Position numbers and translations under genes: made by a program. Under the pieces are notes generated by a model that saw only the letters and a list, made by a program, of their open reading frames with translations, did no database searches and had not been told where the DNA came from. From NCBI GenBank assembly GCA_965277105.1, contig OZ255710.1, forward strand, positions 1,550,001-1,614,000: a stretch of DNA of 64,000 nucleotides, written 5' to 3'. Source of the DNA: CAXSBA01 sp965277105 (GTDB taxonomy: Bacteria > Spirochaetota > UBA12135 > COTS27 > CAXSBA01). This document shows positions 8,138 through 17,058 of this stretch, one piece after another (positions within the stretch are counted from its first letter, which is position 1; each line of letters begins with the position of its first letter).

Positions 8138-9391
8138 CTATAAAAAATCTAATAAACTGGGGCGGATATATTTGGACGCAGCTTGTAGCGAGAGGCGGTG
8201 CAGGTAATTAATCTCGTTAAAATCAATGGTCGCTTTTGCAACATCAACGTCCTGCTTCTGCGATAGCCTTTCAATGGTGCTCACTTTCTCCATGCTTAAA
8301 TCTTTAATGACACTATCTAACCTACTATTTAAAGCTGATACTTTAGCCTGTTGGTTAAGAACGTTATTAAGCCCTAAATCAATACCTGCTAAGGTTTTTC
8401 CTCCTAGTTCGCGAGTGTTATTATCAATGAGATTATTCCTTAGGCGAATAAGCACATCAAAAATAGAGCCACCATGTTCTAAAGTATTAGGGTGAATATT
8501 ATCAAAGGGAATAGCTCCCGAGCTTCCTTCTTTTAGTAGTCCCAAATCGCGTAGGAGAGTCCCATCAGCGGTATCTTCTAGAGCTATTTGGTGGGGGTAC
8601 TGCGAAATAAGTGAAATAACATTTTCTCCGGTAGGTAAAACTTTCCTACTAGCTCGAACACTAGGAACTGTTTCATTGATTTTATTAATAATCGTCTCTA
8701 AATCATCACCGGTACTAATAGCAACGGGGTAATTATCAATTTTTATCGATTGATCGTTAGGCGAAATGTAGTTAGTCGAATCTTTTAAAGCAACTAGAAG
8801 ATGATCTTCGGCCCAAAAAACGCTATTACCGTTAAGGCTATATTCGACTAGTTCATTTTTCTCGATCTCAATTTTTTGCTGAAACTGATCCCCGTTATAA
8901 TTCACCGAGCTAATCACATTTTTCCCTAACTCCTTACTTAGAGAAGTGGTTATCTCAAAAGCTTTAGTCCCGCCTTTATTTCCGGAAAAAAGATAATTGT
9001 CATCGTAAGAGCTGTTACTCAAAGCTACTATTTCTTCTAATAACTCTTCTACTTCCATGGCAATATTGATCCGGTCATCGTGATTAAAAGTCCCATTAGC
9101 GGCTTGAATACTTAATTCTTTTAAACGTTGCATAATTTGAGTGACGGTGCTTAGTTTATCGTGAGTAATCCTGATAGCGTCTCGAGCATTTTCGGAGTTT
9201 TCCACGTACTGGTCTATTTGGTTAATACGCACTTTGCTATAAATGGTAGCAATAGCGGCAGCGGGATCATCGCTAACTTTAAAAATTCGATTACCGGAGC
9301 CTATTTGCTTTTCCACCTTTAACAAAGCATTATTGTTTTTTTGAATGTTATAGACCATATTGTTTTTAAGTGATAAATTAGAAACTCGCAT
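8138..9391 (-). CDS. flgL: Flagellar hook-filament junction protein FlgL (HAP3)
   Basis: A 417-residue flagellin-like axial protein. The N-terminal helix region (MRVSNLSLKNNMVYNIQ, SGNRIFKVSDDPAAAI) and the C-terminal helix (DVAKATIDFNEINYLHRLSLQAASKYIRPSLLDFL) show the D0/D1 polymerisation domains; LSIQAANGTF matches the flagellin-type motif. FlgL is secreted by the flagellar type III system and joins the hook to the filament with FlgK. It sits between flgK (17 nt upstream) and fliW. Confidence 0.95.
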   Translation of the reverse strand: MRVSNLSLKNNMVYNIQKNNNALLKVEKQIGSGNRIFKVSDDPAAAIATIYSKVRINQIDQYVENSENARDAIRITHDKLSTVTQIMQRLKELSIQAANGTFNHDDRINIAMEVEELLEEIVALSNSSYDDNYLFSGNKGGTKAFEITTSLSKELGKNVISSVNYNGDQFQQKIEIEKNELVEYSLNGNSVFWAEDHLLVALKDSTNYISPNDQSIKIDNYPVAISTGDDLETIINKINETVPSVRASRKVLPTGENVISLISQYPHQIALEDTADGTLLRDLGLLKEGSSGAIPFDNIHPNTLEHGGSIFDVLIRLRNNLIDNNTRELGGKTLAGIDLGLNNVLNQQAKVSALNSRLDSVIKDLSMEKVSTIERLSQKQDVDVAKATIDFNEINYLHRLSLQAASKYIRPSLLDFL

Positions 9392-9408
9392 ATTTTAAAT
9401 TCCTTTTT

Positions 9409-11292
9409 TTATTTTAGTGAAATAATCACTTCTAATAATTCATCCATGAGTTTAACAATGCGCCCGCCCGCTTCATAGCCGTGCTGGAAGGCAACCATAT
9501 TCGCTAGTTCTTCATCGATATTGACTCCCGATAAAGATTGCTTCAAGTCATTGTAATTATTAAGAACTTCTAAGTATTTTTCTTTCTCTAATCTAGCAGT
9601 CTTTATTTCACTACCTATTTTCCCCACGAAGTGCACGTAGTAATCATTGAAATTTTTTTTATTATCTAGAAAAATATTATTAAACCTTAAATCTGCTATC
9701 GACTGGGCTGTTTCTGCATTAAGCGAACCTTTAGGAGTGTCGTCTCCTAGGGCATTGGTGTAGTCTTCTCCTTTCCTAGTAGCGATATAACCACTATCAT
9801 CAACGATGACATTACTCACATTAATCCAAGCAGAAATATCTTTTAGTGGAGTTCGGGTGAAGTTAGCATTAGTATTCAAATTATCAATGCTATTGATCAC
9901 GTCACTGGTAAAGGGCGTATTGGGAGCATTAAGGATGCCCGCTACAGTGTTAAGGAAGTTGCCGGTATCGTTTAAAAATTCGATAGCAAAAGGATATGAA
10001 TTAGAGTTTGACCTACTTTTAATCGTTAAATTATTTTCTGCGTTTAGATAAAGATTAATCGAATTTTGATTAAGGTTCACTTTTTTGATGATATCTTCTA
10101 TTTTTTCATCAGCTCCATAGTCAATGTTAATCAAGTCATTATTTTCCCGGTCGCGCACCACAATTGTCCCGGCCTGCCCGACAGTACCCTTGGCTTCTAG
10201 CTTTTCACTGCCAGTAATTTCAAACAATAAAGTCCTATCTAAAACCCCATCAAAATTGCTATCATAATTTCCGTTAGCAATAGTCCCTGGATGGTAGAGC
10301 TTAAAAAAGTTCCCAGTGACTTCCCCGTACTGGTTGAAGCCTTTTTGGTGTAAGGTGTTTACTTCGTAAGCTAAATTAGTTGCTACGGTATCGAGGTTTT
10401 TTATTTGTTGGGGGATTTCTTCATCACGCATTTTCAAATGAGCCCGGAGAGAGCCCAACTTGGTATTAATGGGATCGTTACTAGGGTTCCAGTTAATCTC
10501 AATGTAGCCATCGTTTTCGGGGTTGCTAAAATATTCAAACTGGTTCATTTTATCCCCTTGGACGATAATTCTCCCACCTAAGTGCACCATCAATTCATCA
10601 TTATCTCTAAAATTGACTTCTAATTCAGCGTAATGGGATAATTGATGAATGAGTTGGTCTCGTTTATCCAAAAGATCGTTGGGCATATCCCCTAAGTTTT
10701 TAGCTGATTGAATTTCGCTATTGAGTTTAGCTAGGTTATCAGCTATTTGGTTAATTTCGTTTATTTCTGCTATGAGTTTTTCGTTGACTTCCCTTCTAAG
10801 AGTATTGAATTTTTGATTTTTATCTCTAAAGGCATGGGTTAGGACCAAAGAGTCTTGCAGAAGCTCTTCTCTAATCGCGGAATTATCGGGGTTGGTGATA
10901 AGGTTTTGCCATCCTTGCCAAAAGTTATCCAGCTTTTGTTGGAGGTTAATGTCTCCAATGGCGTTGTAAATATTTTCTAGATCTACTAAGTGACTTTCAT
11001 TAATTTTCCAAAATTGCTGCTTGCTGTTTTCTGTATAAATTCGTTGATCTAGATAAACATTCCTCTCTCTCCTAACCACGGATACTTCCACGCCTTGGCC
11101 AATTTGCCCGGGTCTTTCAGCTCGGTTTAACTGGGGGCGATAAAGAGGGTCTAGGGTGCTTAAAATTACCCGCTGTTTCGAGTAGTGTTCGTTATTCGCA
11201 TTAGAAATATTATGCCCAATTACTCGTAGGGCTTTTTGATGGCTAAGTAAAGCCCTTTTTCCGATTTCGAGGCCTAAAAAAGTTGATTCCAT
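9409..11292 (-). CDS. flgK: Flagellar hook-associated protein FlgK (HAP1)
   Basis: A 627-residue HAP1 with the conserved N-terminus (LGLEIGKRALLSHQKALRVI, then GHNISNANNEHYSKQRV) and the C-terminal signature GVNIDEELANMVAFQHGYE ending in a VKLMDELLEVIISL helix. It forms the first hook-filament junction ring after export by the flagellar type III apparatus. FlgN, its probable chaperone, is encoded 12 nt upstream and flgL 17 nt downstream, the standard order. The central variable region (residues about 330-560) is the usual place for size differences. Confidence 0.96.
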   Translation of the reverse strand: MESTFLGLEIGKRALLSHQKALRVIGHNISNANNEHYSKQRVILSTLDPLYRPQLNRAERPGQIGQGVEVSVVRRERNVYLDQRIYTENSKQQFWKINESHLVDLENIYNAIGDINLQQKLDNFWQGWQNLITNPDNSAIREELLQDSLVLTHAFRDKNQKFNTLRREVNEKLIAEINEINQIADNLAKLNSEIQSAKNLGDMPNDLLDKRDQLIHQLSHYAELEVNFRDNDELMVHLGGRIIVQGDKMNQFEYFSNPENDGYIEINWNPSNDPINTKLGSLRAHLKMRDEEIPQQIKNLDTVATNLAYEVNTLHQKGFNQYGEVTGNFFKLYHPGTIANGNYDSNFDGVLDRTLLFEITGSEKLEAKGTVGQAGTIVVRDRENNDLINIDYGADEKIEDIIKKVNLNQNSINLYLNAENNLTIKSRSNSNSYPFAIEFLNDTGNFLNTVAGILNAPNTPFTSDVINSIDNLNTNANFTRTPLKDISAWINVSNVIVDDSGYIATRKGEDYTNALGDDTPKGSLNAETAQSIADLRFNNIFLDNKKNFNDYYVHFVGKIGSEIKTARLEKEKYLEVLNNYNDLKQSLSGVNIDEELANMVAFQHGYEAGGRIVKLMDELLEVIISLK

Positions 11293-11304
11293 TTTTACTC
11301 CTAT

Positions 11305-11664
11305 TTAAGTGGTGAGAGAAACGCTTTTAAGATGAAGTTTTTGAGTTTCTCCATTTTTTTTATACCCTTGATTTTGGAAGGGCTTAAAATACATCCCGGA
11401 TATTTCTTTGAAATTGAGCAGGATTTCTCTATTCACGTAGTATTTTTGTAAAAGGGAAGAATATTTTTCTGTTGGAATTTTTTTTATCGAAGAATTTTTG
11501 ATAGCATTAATAATTTTTTGAATTATTTTCTCTTGTTGATTGCTAATTTCTCGGAGGTCAGTTATTTGTAACTCTTTTAAATGTAGAGTTTTTTTCTCTT
11601 CTAATTCTTCTAAAACTTCCATTAAATCATTGATTTCTAGTAAAGTAGGGTTGGTTTGGCGCAT
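11305..11664 (-). CDS. flgN: FlgN-like flagellar export chaperone
   Basis: A 119-residue, almost wholly helical protein whose first 70 residues are coiled-coil-like (NDLMEVLEELEEKKTLHLK, then REISNQQEKIIQKI), the size and composition of FlgN chaperones. FlgN holds FlgK and FlgL unfolded for type III export. Sequence conservation in the family is low, so the call rests on size, helicity and its place directly before flgK. It is the first gene of the minus-strand flagellar operon; a good sigma-70-type promoter lies about 100 nt upstream. Confidence 0.7.
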   Translation of the reverse strand: MRQTNPTLLEINDLMEVLEELEEKKTLHLKELQITDLREISNQQEKIIQKIINAIKNSSIKKIPTEKYSSLLQKYYVNREILLNFKEISGMYFKPFQNQGYKKNGETQKLHLKSVSLTT

Positions 11665-11762
11665 AATCTAAATTTAAAAACGGTAAATAAAAAAATTCAT
11701 AAAGCGTTATTTCTTGAGCAAGGTTTTTTAAAAAAAAATTAAAGAATGTAGTTTAAAAAGAC

Positions 11763-11791
11763 GTTATAGTAAAAGATGAATTTTCTGTAAA
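11763..11791 (-). promoter_or_regulatory. Promoter of the flgN-flgK-flgL-fliW operon
   Basis: Reading the minus strand, TTTACA (11791-11786) and TATAAC (11768-11763) are separated by exactly 17 nt, a near-consensus sigma-70 promoter. Transcription would start near 11756, giving a leader of about 90 nt before flgN. No flagellar sigma-28 or sigma-54 consensus was found here. The rest of the 345-bp intergenic gap (11665-12009) is AT-rich, with the lspA promoter and leader described separately. Confidence 0.6.
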
Positions 11792-11921
11792 AATTACCTT
11801 TTTTTAAAAAATCCAATAAAATTTTTTCGTTTAATTTGAATTTTTTTTAAATTTTTTTGTGGTAATTAAATGATTTTTTTCCCTTTATTGGTTCTTTTTC
11901 TTATCTTTTTTTATTCCATAC

Positions 11922-11927
11922 TATAAT
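11922..11927 (+). promoter_or_regulatory. Putative -10 element (TATAAT) upstream of lspA
   Basis: A perfect TATAAT stands about 83 nt before the lspA start. The -35 position (about 11899-11904) reads TCTTAT, a weak match. It would transcribe the short leader ORF and lspA. Confidence 0.4.
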
Positions 11928-11965
11928 TTTAAGAAAATAACGCTCAATTATTGCCATTAATAACA

Positions 11966-12013
11966 ATGGCAGATTTAAAAAAGCAAAAAGCCATCTTTTG
12001 GAATAAATATTGA
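11966..12013 (+). CDS. Possible 15-residue leader peptide overlapping lspA
   Basis: An ATG opens MADLKKQKAIFWNKY and ends at a TGA that overlaps the lspA TTG start as TTGA (12010-12013). This geometry is the same as the common ATGA translational-coupling overlap. No clear Shine-Dalgarno precedes it. It may be a coupling leader that delivers ribosomes to a weak TTG start, or chance. Confidence 0.3.
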   Translation: MADLKKQKAIFWNKY

Positions 12014-12639
12014 TTAAAAAATTAGTTTTTTTTTTAGCCCTGATTTCAGTTCTAGTCTTTCTCGACCTTTATACAAAATATTTTGTCGAAAAAAATTTAG
12101 TAACTTCGCAAAAAAACATTAGTCAGCAAAAAGACATTGATTACGACTATATCCTTAACTTCAACACCATTTCTAATGACCCGGAAAATTACTACATCAA
12201 AGAGATTATAATTATTGAAGATCGCTTCACTTTTCTGTACACGAGAAATTACAACATTGGTTTTTCGGTGTTGTCTTTTTTAAATAATTATCTCACCCCT
12301 AAGCAAATTACAACATTAATCCATTTTTTACAAATTGGCATTTTGCTTTTTATCTTAGCTTATTTTTTTATTAATAAAATGCAATTCTTTATTCCTTTTT
12401 CTTTAATCATAGCTGGTGGATTGGGGAACAGCATTGACCGGATATTTCGTGGTTATGTAGTAGATTTTGTCAAGTGGTCTTTCCCGGAATTGCCTTGGGT
12501 TCTTTTTAATCCTTGGCCTATTTTTAATTTAGCGGACGTTTGGGTAAGCATAGGTGGGACTTTGTTATTTCTTGGGATGTTCTTTAAAAAGCAGCCAAAA
12601 AAACTTCGCGATTATGATCCTTACAAAAAAAATAATTAA
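12010..12639 (+). CDS. lspA: Lipoprotein signal peptidase (signal peptidase II)
   Basis: A 209-residue inner-membrane aspartyl protease starting at TTG. Four hydrophobic segments are visible (about residues 5-22, 93-115, 120-138, 170-190). The family motifs GGLGNSIDRIFRGYVVDF and FNLADVWVSIGG supply the two catalytic aspartates. LspA removes the signal peptide of prolipoproteins after lipidation, which suits a window with at least six lipoprotein genes. The loop between the first two segments is longer than in E. coli LspA (about 164 residues), as in spirochaete homologues. It is followed 10 nt later by an unknown gene. Confidence 0.93.
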   Translation: MIKKLVFFLALISVLVFLDLYTKYFVEKNLVTSQKNISQQKDIDYDYILNFNTISNDPENYYIKEIIIIEDRFTFLYTRNYNIGFSVLSFLNNYLTPKQITTLIHFLQIGILLFILAYFFINKMQFFIPFSLIIAGGLGNSIDRIFRGYVVDFVKWSFPELPWVLFNPWPIFNLADVWVSIGGTLLFLGMFFKKQPKKLRDYDPYKKNN

Positions 12640-12649
12640 AGTTAAAAAA

Positions 12650-13576
12650 ATGTTAGGTGCTTACTTTGATGCTAAAAAATTAAATTTAAATCTTATTCAA
12701 GAATACGTTATTAACTATCAAATTAATCGAGATAAAAATTTAAAAGAAAAAATCATTCAAGGTTTATCGCGTTACTTATGGCATTATCCGCAGTTAGCCT
12801 TTAAAATACGTAGTAGTGATACCCTTTCCGATTTTTACATTTATGTTTATGAGCGAATTGATAAAGTTTTAGACAATTACCAATCTGATATCAGCAAACT
12901 TTCTACTTACTTGGCTGTTCGGCTAAAAACTTATTGGTTTAATTTCTGCAAGCAACAAAAAGTTAGGCAAAAAAAATCTTTAATGGACTATCCTCTAGAA
13001 GAAAGTATTTTACTTCGTAAAGAAAAAAAAGAAAACCTTTTAATCTTTTCTGACAGCAAGACAAAAGCAGAAGACTTAAATGAAACTTTCTCTAAATATT
13101 TTGATTTTTCCCTTGCTAGTTTAAAAGAAAATCAAAAAAGCAATCAAGGAGAAAAGCAAACAGAGATTTTTAATTATTTAACATTAAAATTATTTTTTTT
13201 TGATTTTTTTAATAATGAAGATTTTATCATTTTAAAAAATTATTTGAATGAGTCGTATTCCATTGTTTTAGAAAAATTAGAAATATTTCGTCAGCAACTT
13301 AATCAAAAGCGGAATGATAAAATGGCATGGGAGTTGCGTTTGAATAAAATTTTTTATAATCTTAATTCTTTTCCAACTTCTCCTGGTAGTTTAGAAAAAA
13401 ATAAATCATTACGCTTGAAAATCCAAGAAGAGCAAGAAAAAATTCTCCATACTTATTATCATTTAAAACTAGATCCGGACATTAAAACTATTGCTATGAT
13501 TTTGCAGGAAAAAGACGAGCGAAAAATTTGGAACGTCGTGACTTATTATAAAAGAAAAATTCAAAAAAAATATTAA
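12650..13576 (+). CDS. Unknown 308-residue protein, faintly sigma-factor-like
   Basis: The frame is open from within lspA, but the ATG at 12650 just after the lspA stop gives a sensible start (MLGAYFDAKKLNL). The protein is Lys/Phe-rich and soluble. Residues about 15-100 (LIQEYVINYQINRDKNLKE, then STYLAVRLKTYWFNFCKQ) have the look of sigma-70 region 2, including an L..YL...L...W.N..K pattern. A late segment (DIKTIAMILQEKDERKIWN) could be a helix-turn-helix. This is pattern resemblance only; I cannot name a family. It is likely co-transcribed with lspA and the next gene. Confidence 0.6.
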   Translation: MLGAYFDAKKLNLNLIQEYVINYQINRDKNLKEKIIQGLSRYLWHYPQLAFKIRSSDTLSDFYIYVYERIDKVLDNYQSDISKLSTYLAVRLKTYWFNFCKQQKVRQKKSLMDYPLEESILLRKEKKENLLIFSDSKTKAEDLNETFSKYFDFSLASLKENQKSNQGEKQTEIFNYLTLKLFFFDFFNNEDFIILKNYLNESYSIVLEKLEIFRQQLNQKRNDKMAWELRLNKIFYNLNSFPTSPGSLEKNKSLRLKIQEEQEKILHTYYHLKLDPDIKTIAMILQEKDERKIWNVVTYYKRKIQKKY

Positions 13577-13584
13577 AAGATAAA

Positions 13585-14142
13585 ATGAGATCATTAGACG
13601 AATTCTTTTCTAAACAAGAGCAAGGTAAATTACTAAAAGCATTAGAAGAAAAAGATTATGAAACTTTAACTGAGCTGATAAATGATAACGAAGAAAAAGC
13701 TAAAATAGTTTTTAGTTTGCAGCAAGAAATAACGAAGTTAAATGAACTAGATGCTTTTTTTAATAAAACTTCTTTGGCTGAAAAATTAGCAGATAAAAAA
13801 GAACAAGTAAAAAAAATTATTATTGAGCTGAAAGGGGGGCTGAAGTTAATAACCGGACAAGGTTTTTTAAAACCCGCTATGGCTATTAGTGGTTGGCATA
13901 GAAGTAATCAAGAAAAAGTAGATGCTCTTCATTTTAATAAATTTACGATCAGTAAAAAAGCAGATAGCTTTGTTTTTTCTCGCGATAAATGGTTTAAAAA
14001 ATTAATCATTAAAAATAACAATCCAGAAAGTAGTCTAGAAGAAAAAAAAATAATTAGACAAAAAAATTACCACACTTCTCTAGCTAAGGGAAGTTATTTT
14101 GTTCATATTGATGAGGAAGAATTTTATTTAGAACTTCACTAA
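13585..14142 (+). CDS. Unknown 185-residue protein
   Basis: Starts 9 nt after the preceding gene. The first 90 residues are helical and rich in Glu/Lys (SLDEFFSKQEQGKLLKALEE). The second half is mixed, with ISGWHRSNQEKVDALHFN and a closing acidic YFVHIDEEEFYLELH. No signal peptide, membrane segment or known motif is seen. Position between lspA and an RluA-type synthase suggests a housekeeping operon. Function not assigned. Confidence 0.6.
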   Translation: MRSLDEFFSKQEQGKLLKALEEKDYETLTELINDNEEKAKIVFSLQQEITKLNELDAFFNKTSLAEKLADKKEQVKKIIIELKGGLKLITGQGFLKPAMAISGWHRSNQEKVDALHFNKFTISKKADSFVFSRDKWFKKLIIKNNNPESSLEEKKIIRQKNYHTSLAKGSYFVHIDEEEFYLELH

Positions 14143-14156
14143 ACCTCGTAAAAATA

Positions 14157-14795
14157 TTGCTCCCCTTGCCTTCTTTAGAAACCCTTTATCAAGACGAAAC
14201 TTTTCTAGTGATCAATAAAAAAGCCGGAATAAGCGTTCATGGAGGAGAAAAAACCAAAAACAGTATTATTGATTCTCTTCATAGAGAGAAAAAAAAGTAT
14301 TCCCTTCTTCATCGTTTAGATAAAGAAACCGCAGGAGTGCTAGTGCTCACTAAAAAAAAAGCTAGTAAAAATCTCAATCAAATTATAACCAAAAGCACTA
14401 AAAAATACCTAGCCATTGTCAAGGGAAAAATAACGGCTAAAACTTTACGATTAACCGGCTTCGTTAAAGTGCAACAACAAGAAAAGTGGAGCAGTAGTAT
14501 AATTAAAACCCTTAAAAGATTTTCGCATTATTCTTTATTAGAAATAACTTTAATAACTGGTCGCTCACATCAAATTAGAAAGCAATTGCAATCGATCAAT
14601 CATCCTATTTTAGGAGATGACAAGTATGGGGATTTTGAACTTAATCACCGGGAAAAATTTCGTCATCTTTTTTTATTTGCCGAACGAATTATTTTGGCTA
14701 AACAAAAACCTTTACTGATAAAAGCTCCGATGCCTGATTATTTTAAAAATTTCTTGAAAAAATATAATGTGGAATTACCTTCCTCGACTAAATAG
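14157..14795 (+). CDS. RluA-family RNA pseudouridine synthase
   Basis: A 212-residue protein starting at TTG, 15 nt after the previous gene. It has the RluA signature LLHRLDKETAGVLVLTK, with the catalytic Asp (about residue 59), then KKYLAIVKG, TGRSHQIRKQL and HPILGDDKYG. These enzymes isomerise specific uridines in 23S rRNA or tRNA. The protein is short: it lacks an N-terminal S4 domain and starts directly at the catalytic domain, as in RluA or TruC. The target site cannot be predicted. Confidence 0.9.
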   Translation: MLPLPSLETLYQDETFLVINKKAGISVHGGEKTKNSIIDSLHREKKKYSLLHRLDKETAGVLVLTKKKASKNLNQIITKSTKKYLAIVKGKITAKTLRLTGFVKVQQQEKWSSSIIKTLKRFSHYSLLEITLITGRSHQIRKQLQSINHPILGDDKYGDFELNHREKFRHLFLFAERIILAKQKPLLIKAPMPDYFKNFLKKYNVELPSSTK

Positions 14796-14834
14796 AAAAT
14801 CTATTACTTTTTCAGTATATAATATTTCTAGTTT

Positions 14835-16100
14835 ATGGAAGCAGCTTTCCTTTTTATTACATCGAAACTCTCTTCGTATTTACCCGAATATTCTATTCAA
14901 TTTATCTTAATCATTATTCTTTTTCTTGCTTTTTATCTTTTAGCTGCTTTTGTTTTTTACTTTACTAAAAAAGTCATTATTCGAAGCGTTGGGTTTGTAG
15001 TTGAAAAGTCGAAAAATTCCTTGGATAATATTTTTTGGACGGAATCTTTTTATCGCTATATACCACATTTAGCAGTTAGTTTGGTTTTTATGTTATTAAT
15101 AAAAAATACTTTCTTGGTAGAGAAATTCCCTTTCATTCAAAAATGGTTAGAGAAAATTATCATTGTTTATTTGAGTTTTGTTATCCTGTTTTTATTGACA
15201 ACTTTTTTAAAAAATTTATTAGTTTTTTATGAAAAACTCAAACTCCCAGACAACTTTAACTTAAAAGGCATTTATCAAGCCGTCGTAGTCTTCCTTTATA
15301 TTTTAACCATTATTATTGCTTTGTCGGCCCTTATCGAAGAGAGCCCTTGGCGGTTACTTAGTGGAATAGGAGCTCTAACCGCTGTTTTAATTTTAGTCTT
15401 TCGCGAACCCATTTTAGGTTTTGTTTCAGGTATTCAAATATTCGCTAATAAAATGGCCAAGATAGGGGATTGGATTGAAATACCTCCTCATAACGTGGAT
15501 GGGAATATTATCGATATTACCCTTACCACTATCAAGGTGCAAAACTGGGATAATACAATTGTTCAAATACCTACTCATAAACTTACTACGGATTCTTTTA
15601 AAAACTGGGAAGGGATGAAAGAATCAGGTGGAAGAAGGATAAAGCGCTCTCTTTTCGTTGATAACAAAACCGTTCGCTTTCTTACGGAGAAAGAACTTTC
15701 CGCCTTGAAAAAAAACTTAGTTTTTAAAGATTATTTTTCCAAAAAAGCAAAAGAAGCCAGTGATTTTGAAATAAGCGTTAATCAGCAGGTTATGCAGGAG
15801 CGAAAAATAACTAAGAAAAAAGCTTCCCCCACTACTTTGGGAGTTTTCCGAGAATATACTCATCATTACTTGAAAAACCATCCACAAATTGATGAAAGAT
15901 TTACACTTATGGTAAGAGGTTTAGCTCTTACTTCTAAGGGAATGCCGATAGAAATTTACTGCTTCACGAGAACTACCGATTGGGTGCTTTACGAGGGCAT
16001 TCAATCAGAAATTTTTGAGCATCTAGTGGCAGTGGCTAAGGGATTTCACTTGAAAATTTTTCAAGATCCAACGGGTAGCGACTTCCAAGGTTTGAAGTAA
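14835..16100 (+). CDS. MscS-family mechanosensitive channel (YbdG-like)
   Basis: A 421-residue inner-membrane protein with about five hydrophobic segments before the pore helix (residues 20-45, 75-92, 108-128, 150-170, 175-190). The MscS core follows: SGIGALTAVLILVFREPILGF, then GDWIEIP, GNIIDITLTTIKVQNWDNT and IPTHKLTTDSFKNW. The C-terminal domain contains the RRIKRSLFVD segment typical of larger MscS relatives such as YbdG/MscM. Such channels open under membrane tension and release solutes in hypo-osmotic shock. It is 39 nt downstream of the pseudouridine synthase. Confidence 0.9.
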   Translation: MEAAFLFITSKLSSYLPEYSIQFILIIILFLAFYLLAAFVFYFTKKVIIRSVGFVVEKSKNSLDNIFWTESFYRYIPHLAVSLVFMLLIKNTFLVEKFPFIQKWLEKIIIVYLSFVILFLLTTFLKNLLVFYEKLKLPDNFNLKGIYQAVVVFLYILTIIIALSALIEESPWRLLSGIGALTAVLILVFREPILGFVSGIQIFANKMAKIGDWIEIPPHNVDGNIIDITLTTIKVQNWDNTIVQIPTHKLTTDSFKNWEGMKESGGRRIKRSLFVDNKTVRFLTEKELSALKKNLVFKDYFSKKAKEASDFEISVNQQVMQERKITKKKASPTTLGVFREYTHHYLKNHPQIDERFTLMVRGLALTSKGMPIEIYCFTRTTDWVLYEGIQSEIFEHLVAVAKGFHLKIFQDPTGSDFQGLK

Positions 16101-16158
16101 CTAACCTGTTTTTAAGATTTTTTTTAAAAAAAATAAAGTTTAGAAAAAAGATTGAAAT

Positions 16159-17043
16159 TTGATAAAAAAATACTTACAAATGTTTATTAATATTAATAAT
16201 TTATTAACCATCAATTTGGCAAAAATAAGTAAAAAAAATAATCCAAAAATAGACAGCCTTAAAATATTTTTTTTACTAGTGTTAATTTTTTTTAGCCATT
16301 TATCGGCTTATTCTTTTATCAAAGAAGGAGAATTAGATTTTTATCATAATCCAGAAAAAATGTTTCGGGGTTTTGTTTATGAGGCAGAAGAGATTAGCCC
16401 ATCTTTTATCAAAAAGCATTTCCCTTTAGAGTGGCGAGTGATTACTAAGACAAGAGAAAGGTATGACAATATTGCGAAGAATGCCATCGATAAACGTTTT
16501 ACTTTATCGACTAGTCTTACGAGTGACCTGCTTTCTTTTTTCAATTATTATTTCAATGCGCAAGTTTTACGAGAAAATATTTTTATCCCAGAATTAAAAA
16601 TTGGAGTGGGGCATTTGTTTTATTTACCGGTTTATTCTAAACTACTTTCTCGTGGGTACTATAAAACTATTTTAGACACTACCAAGTTTCAATCTTTATC
16701 GGGGAGTGTTATTTTGGCGAAATCTACTTTAGATAACGTGAAATTTTTTGCGGGTTATCGATACAATTATAGCGCTCTTAGTTTAACGATTTCTCCAATA
16801 GAAGGCAACCCAGAAAAGAAAGTTGACACCGACTGGCATATGCACACAGCTATTGTAGGGATTAATTATTTAGCAGATAATAGCTACTGGGAGATTTCTT
16901 CTTATATGGGTTACACTTTTTCAAAGCAAGATTTTTATTTGAAATTAGAAGGTGTGTATAAAAATATTAGCCTAGGGGTGGGATTTTATCCGAGTAACAC
17001 AGTTATTTTTAGGCCTTATTTGAAATTCATTATAAGTATTTAG
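16159..17043 (+). CDS. Unknown exported protein, probable outer-membrane barrel
   Basis: A 294-residue protein with a TTG start and a hydrophobic export segment at about residues 36-52 (IFFLLVLIFFSHLSAYS) after an unusually long basic N-region. A later start is possible, for example the ATG at 16180. The C-terminal half has alternating aromatic strands (AGYRYNYSALSLTIS, SYMGYTFSKQDFYLKLEG, SLGVGFYPS) typical of small outer-membrane beta-barrels. First of three consecutive envelope genes (15 nt, then 1 nt spacing), which probably act together. Family not recognised. Confidence 0.65.
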   Translation: MIKKYLQMFININNLLTINLAKISKKNNPKIDSLKIFFLLVLIFFSHLSAYSFIKEGELDFYHNPEKMFRGFVYEAEEISPSFIKKHFPLEWRVITKTRERYDNIAKNAIDKRFTLSTSLTSDLLSFFNYYFNAQVLRENIFIPELKIGVGHLFYLPVYSKLLSRGYYKTILDTTKFQSLSGSVILAKSTLDNVKFFAGYRYNYSALSLTISPIEGNPEKKVDTDWHMHTAIVGINYLADNSYWEISSYMGYTFSKQDFYLKLEGVYKNISLGVGFYPSNTVIFRPYLKFIISI

Positions 17044-17058
17044 TAAGTAAAAATAACA

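Noticed and set aside
12554..12649. Upstream extension of the gene after lspA to 12554.
   Set aside because: The extra 32 codons lie inside lspA in another frame. The ATG at 12650 just after the lspA stop is the natural start.
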